64,000 nt of DNA from Numida meleagris (lineage: Eukaryota > Chordata > Aves > Galliformes > Numididae): assembly GCF_002078875.1 (NCBI RefSeq), contig NC_034415.1, positions 16,403,331 through 16,467,330 of the forward strand, written 5' to 3'. Numbering within the stretch: the first letter of the stretch is position 1; each line of letters begins with the position of its first letter. Below the pieces are notes generated by a model, which made no database searches, was not told where the DNA came from, and worked only from the letters and a program-made list of their open reading frames with translations. A program made the translations under genes and the position numbers. Below, one piece after another: positions 56,818 to 64,000 of the stretch.

Positions 56818-56857
56818 ATGAGGGGACTCATCCTGGCCCTGGTGCTCGCCCTCGTGG
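56818..56857 (+). CDS. VTG3: VTG3 exon 1: signal peptide
   Basis: The start ATG was chosen because it lies just after the TATA box and opens a hydrophobic MRGLILALVLALV leader shared with avian vitellogenins. The donor is gtaagt at 56858. Confidence 0.9.
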
Positions 56858-59800
56858 GTAAGTCTGAGCTTTACTGATACTGTAGAGCCGCGATGGCTGC
56901 TGTGCTCCTCAGGAAGGGGCACCTCCTCAGAGCCTTTCAGGGACATTCCCAGCATAATCTGCTGAAGCCTTTTTATGACTTTGGCTGTCAGCTGTCGGAT
57001 TTCTGTGCCTGAGGGCAGCAGCACGTAGCGAGCAGGGCTGGTGTGGGCTTGGTGTCCCAGGGGTGTGCTCTGGAAGCCCAGTGCTGGCTGTATCACAGCC
57101 ATCAGCTCACTGAGCGAATGAATAATAAATGTAAACTGCCCACAGAGATTTGGGTTTCCTCACGCATCTTTCTCTTTCCTCCCATGCAGGGGCCCAAAAG
57201 CACAACCTTGGTAAGTGCACTCCCCCCATCTGCCAGTGGCATGTACCTCCTGCCCACCCTTTCCAATGCTGGGACAGTTCCTGTGGCTAATAGCACAGCA
57301 GCCACAGTGAAGGAGGCGTTTCTGTCATTTATTTTTCAATAGAGCCTGTTTTTCGTACCGGCAAGACCTATCTGTATGACTATGAGGGCCTCATCCTGCA
57401 CGGGCTGCCGGGCAAGAAGCTGGCAGCAGCGGGGCTGAAGCTGGCCTGCAGGCTAGAGATCAGCCGTGTGTCTCGCAGCGACCACCTTCTGCAGGTAACT
57501 CTCCACGGGTATGTGAACCCATCCCTCTTTCTGCACCACGCCGTTTGGGACATAGCTCCTGCTGGAAAAATAAACAAGACAGGGATGCAAACCTTGCACA
57601 AAGCCTTAGGGCCCTTCCGGGTGCTGAGATGACCCTGGAATCCCGGCTTCAGACTGAGTGGCTTTGCTCAGGCAGCGCTGGTTTACCCTCTCATCCTGCA
57701 GGTCTGTGGAGGGAGGCAGAGCTGCTCCAGTGCCCGAGCCCACTAACAAATCCTCCTTAGGTTCAGCTCCATGGAAAAAACATGGCAGGTTGCTGCTTTA
57801 AGGAAGTGCCCTTATGGTAGCTTTAGTAAAGGCAACCATAAACTTGAGTATGAAAACGAAGAAAATTCAGGTATGAAAAAGCCATGCTTTTCAGTCCGGT
57901 CCATGGCCTGGGAAAAGCTCAGTGCTGAAATTCATTCATTACCAATGAATTCCACACCTGTCTCCATTATATTCCTTTTGATAATCTTCACATAGGCTTT
58001 AATTCCAATGTGAAGAATTATAATGGTAATGCTCGCACTTGCCAAAATGATATCAGATCTGGAAGTGGTGTTACTCATAGAAAAGATTACAACAAACATC
58101 TTAAGAAACTGGCACAGAACAAAAGACGATAGAAAAGGGATGACACCGTGGAGGGAAAAGAGCTGCAAGAGGGCACTTTGCACTTGTCCTAGGAGTTTAC
58201 TGAATCTGTAACTGTGCATCTGTTACTGAAATGGTGAGAGGGAATATCTATTTTCAAATATGACACACTTTCAAAACAGTAGGGTTTTTTTGTAGCCTCA
58301 GCAATTACAGACAAAAGTCTTCACTAGCATTCACTCTAAGAGGCAAGCCACTGCTGTAGCCCTCAGTTTAAAAAAAAAAAAAAAAAAAAGCCTAAAATAG
58401 AGCCCTAAAGCCACATCATCTCCCTCTGCGCAGGAACACGTGCCTCAATGGAGGAGGGAGGGAGGCATGTCTGTGCCTGTGACTGCGTACCTCTGTGCAT
58501 GCAGGCACGCACTTCCCACTAGGGAGCAGTCAAGGACTTGCAAGCAAGCGTTACAGCCTGATAAGCTCCAAGTGATGACAGCCACTTGCAAAGCAGCTGC
58601 CAGCCCCTGCTTCCCTGCACACCTCTGCTTCCCCAGCAGCCCTTCCGCAGCTTTGCTGCTCTGGGACGTGCTCAGCGAGGAGCAGCACCGAACAGTCCCT
58701 ATGTGTCCAGGTCGGCAGCTTGAGGGATGGCCTGGCTGACTGGTAGACTGAAGGGAGAACACACTGAAAAATTAGGGAAAACGGGAGACGATCTTTTCCA
58801 CACAGACAGCTGGCAGCCGGGATTTCACTTACCCAGTAAGCTTCACCATGCTTGCTGAACTTCTGAATGCTGTTTGCGCTACCTTATTTTTCTGGCAGAA
58901 ATCCTTTATTGAAATTGCATTTTTAAGGCTGTTTCCTAGGCGCAGCACAAGAGTCTGAGAAGGAAAATGTCTCCTGGGTGCCGGAGGAGTGCCTGGCCAT
59001 GGGCTAGGAGCATCCAGTTTCACTGTTATTGCACTGTTTCAAGCTGATGGTGAACAAGATGAATGTTTTCCTAATTCTTTTCAGATCCGATCACCAAAGC
59101 TGGAGGAATACCATGGCTTCTGGCCCAGAGACCCCTTCACTCTGTCTCCAAAGCTCACAGAGACCATTGCTGCCTGTTTCAGCCGAGCCTTTAAGTTTGA
59201 ATACACTGAGGGAAGAGTGGGAAGTATTTATGCCCCTGAGGACTGTCCCATCCTCTGCACTAACCTCGTGAGAGGGATTCTGAACATGATGCAGATAACC
59301 ATCAAAAAGTCACAAAATGTGTATGAACTACAAGAGGTTTGTTTCTTTACCATTCTGATTTCACTTTTATGCTCCTTTTACATAGCAACTTGCCCTTACA
59401 CAACCCTTCCCACGTAATTTTCATTGATCTATATACTGCTGTAATGAAAGTGAAATTTCCAGTGAAATTTCGTTGTGTTTTATGAACACTCATAGGCTGG
59501 GATCGAAGGCACCTGCCAGACCAGATACGTTATCCAGGACGACAGCAAGAATAACCGTGCCACCATTTCCAAGAGCAAGGACCTGATGGATTGCCAGGAC
59601 AGCGCGGTGCAGAGCACAGGCATGGCCTACATCCGGCCCTGCCCCACCTGCCCCGTGGTAGGCTGCACATCCGCCCCCGCTCTCTGCTGGTGCTGGCAGG
59701 GAATTTGGCTTGTCTGTGAGCAGTTAACAATTTCCATTTCATGTCTGTGTTCCTCTGCACTTTTAGAAAGTCAGAAACATGAAGGGCACAGTGCTGTTCA

Positions 59801-62800
59801 CTTACAAGATGAAGTACTATGACAGCGGAGCCTTGATGACATTTGCCATGTCAGAGCAGGTGTACCAGGTCTCGCCCTTCAACGAGCCCGACGGGATAGC
59901 AGCCATGGAAGCCAGGTGAGTGCAGTGAATGTCAGTAGTGTGGCAAGCAACAGTGAAAGCTCTCACCTGTCTGGTGACATTTCCAGACAGTACAGAGCAA
60001 TGCACAAACCCGAGATTGCTCGGCATTGTGGCAGTGTGGCTGCAGTGTTGAGCACCCTCATCCTGCAGCCCCGGCTGTATGTGCCCAGCTCTCACGTGGC
60101 ATGCCACACTGCCACTGAGGCGTTTCTGACTTTCTGTCTTTCTCTTCAAGACAAGAACTGGTTCTGGTCGACATTAAAAACACTCGCATAAAGGCACCAG
60201 ATGCTCAACTGCAAAACCAAGGAAGTCTTCGTTATCATTTCCCAGAAGGGCTGCTCCAGATGCCGATTGCTCTAATAAGAGCCAAAAATGCAGATGTGCA
60301 GGTAGTAGAGGCTTATTCTTCATACTTTTTGATTATTTATAACGCTAACGGGTCTCAACATTATTTGAGGCATGACACCTTTCAACCTTCTGCTTTTTCC
60401 CCACAGTTAACAGAAACACTGCAACAATTAGTTCAGAATAACGAGGAAGGGGGCACTAAAGAAGCTTCAGTTAAGTTCTTGCAAATGGTCCAGCTGCTTC
60501 GTGTAGTGACCCTGGATCAAATTGAGTCTTTGTGGGTGCGGTTTGCCAGAGAACCTCCGTACAGGTAACTGCACTGCTATCAGCTGGGACTCCTGACCAG
60601 AGGAGTGCTGGGCAATGAGGTAATGAGTCCTCCCCTCCCTGGCAGGCACTGGTTCCTGAGCGCTGTCTGTGCTGCTGGAGCTACCGACACGTTCCAGTTC
60701 CTCAAACAAAAAATTCATGATAAGAATCTGAACATCTGGGAAGCAGCTGTGGCTCTCCCTCTCGCCTTCCATTCTGTTATGCCCAATAAGAAAACCCTAG
60801 AAGTTGCCTCAGTGAGTACGAATTATTCTCCCTTCTGCTACCCTGTCACTCATTTTGGAAGTGAGTTCACATGACTCTAAGAAAAGGATGCAACGTGTTT
60901 TCTTCTTATTTTGTAAAATGTAAGCTATTAACATAAATGGGGAATAATTTAGAAAATGTTTCTAAACATTTGATGCAAAAAATTTGCAAGGGATATTTTT
61001 AAAAACTTTCATTGTAAAATTGCTTTTGATTTCTTTTTGCCAAAATGTAGATTAAAAAATTGGACAGACTGAAGAAAATAACACAAAGTAACCTAAAGTG
61101 CACGCATCAGAACTGGAGCGGCTCTACTTTAATCGTAGCTGAATCACTGGCATTTGATTTAAATTCTGAAAATACTTAGGAAAAATCCAAAGTAATTTTA
61201 TCTATTTACTTGTCAGGTATAAATGTTTCACTGCATACCCGCTCTAATAAATGAAAACATTAATGACTGTGATTTCTTTCTTCTGCAGACTTTTCTGACC
61301 TGTCCCCAAATTCAGAAAGCACCAATGCTGCGAGTACTTGTTTACCTGGGATATGGTAGCTTGGTAAATAAATACTGTGCTCAGCCTTCGTTTTGTCCTA
61401 ATGAACTTCTTCAGGTAGGTGACTCTCATTTCTTATTATTTCATTAGGGGTGAAGAAATTTTTAAAATGCTTCTAATTTGCCTCTCGCAATACTAATATT
61501 TTGGCAACGAGATGTTTAAATGCCTCCCTCTTGGCAGTGATTTTTTCTGGGAGAAAAATCTGAACAGCTTAACTCAGGGTTTTGCACCAGAGGTTGTTTT
61601 GTTTGCTATGGCAATGTGTATTTTTATGCATTATTACAGGATTGCTGCCTGATGTGATTAACAACAGCCTGCTCTGATTTCAGCCACTTCATGACCTTGC
61701 TGCTGAAGCTTCCAGCAGAAGCCGTGTTGAAGACATGGCCTTGGCCCTGAAAGCTATAGGCAATGCAGGAGAGCCAACCAGCATCAAACGCATCCTGAAG
61801 TTTTTGCCAACGTTTTCACTTGCTGCCGTGGCATTACCGAGCAGAATTCATGCTGATGCCGTGCTGGCCTTGAGGAAAATGGCCAGAAAAGACCCTGCAA
61901 AAGTAACTGAAATTATTATTTAAGTGATTACCTTAGAGGATGTGATTTGGGCTGCCTTAGTGCTGCAGGGATAGTAAAGCCTTCAAGTCACATTAGGAAC
62001 TCTGGGCAGATTTTGTGCTAACCGGTTTTCCTCTTTCCCATGTTGCAAATCCCTGACATTGCCCCATCCTTGTTGACATCCTGTGAAGGGGGTTGCTTCA
62101 GTCACTGTAACACTCTGCCTGTTGCTAGTGGCTCTTTCTTCCAGCCCTGTTCATTATGCAGCCAGCAATATCTTCATTTTCAGTGACAGGCTCCATACTC
62201 AATGCTTTGTTTAGGGTTTTGTTCACCATTCACTGCAGATCAGACATGCACAGTTTAGGAAACACTTCTTCCTGAGGAACTGTGAGGTATTCACAGGTTG
62301 TATCCTCCCCCTCTAGGTAAGGGAGATCACTCTCCAAATTTTTATGGACAGCACACTTGCTCCTAATGTGCGCATGATGGCTTGCATTGTCCTCTTTGAA
62401 ACAAAACCTTCTCTTCCCATCGTGTCAGCCATGGCCAGCTCGCTGCTGACGGAGACGAGCTTACAAGTGGCCAGTTTCACGTATTCGCACATGAAGGCTT
62501 TGGCAGTAGGCAGGATCCCACAGCTCTACAATCTGTAAGTAGAAGTACAATTTTTAGTTGCAAATGATGATATACATTTTTCTCAGTTTTCTAAGAATTT
62601 GGTCACAGTTGACTATCTTCATATGATTTTAACTCTTTATTACTCAGATCTGCTGCTTGCAACATTGCCATTAAACTTCTGAGCCCCAGACTTGACAGGT
62701 TGAGCTATCGTTACAGCAAGGTCATTCATGCTGGTGGTTATTCCTGTGAGTACCAGATGCCCTGTTCACCACTTAAGCTTGCATACCTGAATGCTTCTAC

Positions 62801-64000
62801 TGTGTTCCATGATTTCCATCTGAAATCCTGCCATGGGCTGTGGGCTTAGTGTGCCCTTGAAACAGAAGAAAGCACCAGAGCCTCCTAAAATGCAAAATCC
62901 TCTGAAGGTGTTCTACTACTCTCTGGGTATCTGCTGGGGAAAGAAGTATCTGCACATGGATTTAGGCTTCCTGCTTTGATCACTGTGATCCTTTTGACTC
63001 TGCCCTAGAACTTCAAGATCCCTTCTTGAAGTTACAAGCTTGAGGACCTGTGGGGCTGAATACCATCAGAGTCATTTGCCATCTAGTACAGCATGCACCT
63101 AAGGTAGCTTAAATTCACCAGGCACCTTGGAGACCCTAAAAAAATCTCTTCTGCTTTTTGTTCCTGTTATAGATCTGTATAAGGCTGGTGCAATTTGGAG
63201 GGTCTATCTAATGAACAGTCCCAACACTATGTTTCCATCTGATATAATCACAAAAGTAAGAGGATATTACGCAACTACTGCAACAGATATTGTAGAAGTA
63301 AGTATTTCATTAAAAACAATCAGATAGCTACAACCCAGCTACAGACAGCAATACTTGTTAATGCATGCATTGTTTGACTTTGTGAGGATTGATGTGGAAG
63401 GGAAAATTTATATAATGATTGTGATTTTACTTGTATTTGGGCTTCTTGACACGTGGATTGAACACTTTCAGTATAGGCATGAAAATCTAGGAGAGCAAAG
63501 GAAAACTTACATAGCAGAGTATTTGTCTGCCTACCTAAAATCACATGACATCTAGGATGTTTTATGTGAGTACAGGGAATGAGCAGCTGAAATTAAATTT
63601 CAGGCAGCAATGCAGCCCCAGCAGCACTAAGTTCCATGTAACAGCATGCAGGCATTTACTCACCTTCTTGGATAAGCTTTGCAGCCTGCACTGATCTTTG
63701 AGCTGCCCTAAAATTATCCCTACTGACTAATTCAAAGCTAGCTCAGCATGTCCTCAGCACTTGCAGTCATAGCCAGCAGTCACCTGCCAAGTAAGCATAG
63801 CCTTATAAGTGCTGTGACTTCATGGAGTATGCATTTAGAGTAGCCTTGGTGAGTGTAATGCCAGGTACAAAGGTATTCCTGACCTTCCTGGTACTTGGGC
63901 TGTGATGCTCCATGCTGTTTCCTACAGGTGGCTCTCCGATCACAAAGCCTAACCAATATCATCAGGAAACAGAATATTCCCTTTGCTGAATATGATACGT
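56818..64000 (+). CDS. VTG3: Vitellogenin, best fit VTG3 (5' part, exons 1-15)
   Basis: Vitellogenin is the secreted liver precursor of egg yolk lipovitellins, taken up by oocyte receptors. Fifteen exons join in one frame with canonical borders: 56818-56857, 57190-57210, 57343-57494, 59085-59336, 59496-59657, 59767-59915, 60151-60301, 60407-60564, 60646-60811, 61289-61414, 61684-61902, 62317-62534, 62648-62745, 63173-63297 and 63928 to beyond the window. They give about 703 codons with no stop or frameshift. The protein starts MRGLILALVLALVGAQ, a signal peptide almost the same as other chicken vitellogenins. It continues with the beta-barrel and helical lipid-transfer domain of lipovitellin I (WPRDPFT, IYAPEDCP, VRGILNM, IKKSQNVYELQE). 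Small exon 2 (21 bp) and exon 3 (152 bp) match the family layout. It is clearly diverged from VTG1 and VTG2 as I remember them and sits beside a VTG2 relic, so I assign VTG3. The phosvitin region that would prove this lies beyond the window. Confidence 0.88.
57190..57210 (+). CDS. VTG3: VTG3 exon 2: 21-bp micro-exon
   Basis: Acceptor cccatgcag, donor gtaagtg. It encodes the signal peptidase region (VG-AQKHNL). Its tiny length agrees with the conserved small exon 2 of chicken vitellogenin genes. Confidence 0.88.
57343..57494 (+). CDS. VTG3: VTG3 exon 3: start of the lipid-transfer barrel
   Basis: 152 bp encoding PVFRTGKTYLYDYEGLILHG and on to SDHLLQ. The YxYxYEG segment is a hallmark of the vitellogenin amino-terminal barrel. 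Confidence 0.92.
57495..59084. other. VTG3: VTG3 intron 3
   Basis: The largest VTG3 intron in the window, about 1.6 kb. It contains a run of A (about 58371-58389) and open frames without support. No mobile element was recognised. Confidence 0.7.
59085..59336 (+). CDS. VTG3: VTG3 exon 4
   Basis: 252 bp encoding IRSPKLEEYHGFWPRDPFTL, then GSIYAPEDCP and TIKKSQNVYELQE. This is one of the most conserved parts of the barrel, and it shares long identical runs with VTG2. Confidence 0.95.
59496..59657 (+). CDS. VTG3: VTG3 exon 5
   Basis: 162 bp encoding AGIEGTCQTRYVIQDDSKNN and on to GMAYIRPCPTCPV. The paired cysteines are typical of the barrel disulfides in vitellogenin. Confidence 0.95.
59767..59915 (+). 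CDS. VTG3: VTG3 exon 6
   Basis: 149 bp encoding KVRNMKGTVLFTYKMKYYDS and on to VYQVSPFNEPDGIAAMEA. It ends within an Arg codon. Confidence 0.95.
60151..60301 (+). CDS. VTG3: VTG3 exon 7
   Basis: 151 bp, joining in phase as R-QELVLVDIKNTR, then GSLRYHFPEGLLQMPIALI. This is the end of the barrel and the transition to the helical domain. Confidence 0.95.
60407..60564 (+). CDS. VTG3: VTG3 exon 8
   Basis: 158 bp encoding LTETLQQLVQNNEEGGTKEA and on to LDQIESLWVRFAREPPY, in the alpha-helical horseshoe of lipovitellin. Confidence 0.95.
60646..60811 (+). CDS. VTG3: VTG3 exon 9
   Basis: 166 bp encoding HWFLSAVCAAGATDTFQFLK and on to MPNKKTLEVAS. Helical-domain sequence with the family-conserved FL-K spacing. 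Confidence 0.95.
61289..61414 (+). CDS. VTG3: VTG3 exon 10
   Basis: 126 bp encoding TFLTCPQIQKAPMLRVLVYL, then GYGSLVNKYCAQPSFCPNEL. The YGSLVxxYC segment is conserved in vertebrate vitellogenins. Confidence 0.95.
61684..61902 (+). CDS. VTG3: VTG3 exon 11
   Basis: 219 bp encoding PLHDLAAEASSRSRVEDMAL, then ALKAIGNAGEPTSIKRILKF. The ALKxIGNxGxPxSIKRI motif is diagnostic for the vitellogenin and apolipoprotein B helical domain. Confidence 0.95.
62317..62534 (+). CDS. VTG3: VTG3 exon 12
   Basis: 218 bp encoding VREITLQIFMDSTLAPNVRM and on to QVASFTYSHMKALAV. Conserved VRMxAxxVLFETKP helix repeat. Confidence 0.95.
62648..62745 (+). CDS. VTG3: VTG3 exon 13
   Basis: 98 bp encoding SAACNIAIKLLSPRLDRLSY, then RYSKVIHAGGYS. 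It ends within a Tyr codon. Confidence 0.95.
63173..63297 (+). CDS. VTG3: VTG3 exon 14
   Basis: 125 bp encoding LYKAGAIWRVYLMNSPNTMF, then PSDIITKVRGYYATTATDIV. MNSPNTMFPS matches the conserved NSPxTMFPS segment of VTG2. Confidence 0.95.
63928..64000 (+). CDS. VTG3: VTG3 exon 15 (cut by window end)
   Basis: Acceptor tttcctacag. It reads VALRSQSLTNIIRKQNIPFA and EYDT before the window ends. The NIPFAEY motif is shared with VTG2. Confidence 0.92.
   Translation, partial: MALRSQSLTNIIRKQNIPFAEYDT

Noticed and set aside
56818..64000. Assignment of the right-hand gene to VTG2 or VTG1
   Set aside because: The signal peptide and several motifs are shared, but the barrel and helical domain differ from VTG2 and even more from VTG1 as I remember them. 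A VTG2 relic also lies just upstream.
1..64000. CRISPR arrays, bacterial operons, tRNA or rRNA genes
   Set aside because: The window is vertebrate. I noticed no regularly spaced repeats, no tRNA B-box with cloverleaf context and no rRNA sequence, though short RNA genes could be missed by eye.

Overview
The window looks like an avian nuclear chromosome, most likely chicken or another galliform. The evidence is vertebrate split genes with GT-AG introns, CR1 LINE fragments, bird-type ERVL solo LTRs, a Galluhop-like mariner fragment, and vitellogenin genes. Two runs of N (430 bases and exactly 100 bases) mark assembly gaps.

Left third (1-17 kb): the 3' half of SYDE2 on the + strand. Five coding exons encode the basic linker, the C2 domain, the whole RhoGAP domain and the C-terminal tail, followed by a long AU-rich 3'UTR. 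Intergenic DNA follows with an ERVL-type solo LTR (about 20.5-21.1 kb). At 22.4-28.8 kb there is a chain of six short, phase-compatible candidate exons for a gene I do not recognise; one or more of its exons may lie in the 430-base gap.

Middle (33-38.4 kb): a large, old, imperfect palindrome. Each arm (about 2.4 and 2.9 kb) carries a CpG-rich promoter-like block (inverted CCAAT box, TATA box, GGC repeat) followed by a short similar ORF, both pointing inward. The centre of symmetry falls in the 100-base gap. The arms have diverged by substitutions and indels, including a 37-bp tandem duplication on the left and a roughly 590-bp LTR plus mariner block present only on the right. From 38.4 to 50.3 kb the DNA is AT-rich and gene-poor, with two ERVL LTRs of one family in opposite orientation and a CR1 copy interrupted by an LTR-like insert.

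Right end (52.5-64 kb): the vitellogenin locus. The last two exons of a VTG2-like gene survive with intact frames and a poly(A) signal, but nothing recognisable of the rest of that gene lies upstream, so it is a relic. About 3 kb downstream a second vitellogenin gene starts, with TATA box, oestrogen-response-like element and signal peptide. Fifteen exons (about 703 codons, no disruption) run off the window edge. It best fits VTG3, the minor vitellogenin. The arrangement agrees with my recollection that in chicken the VTG2 and VTG3 genes each sit beside a partly deleted pseudogene of the other. SYDE2 is a Rho GTPase-activating protein; the vitellogenin is a secreted liver yolk precursor. They are neighbours without an evident functional link.
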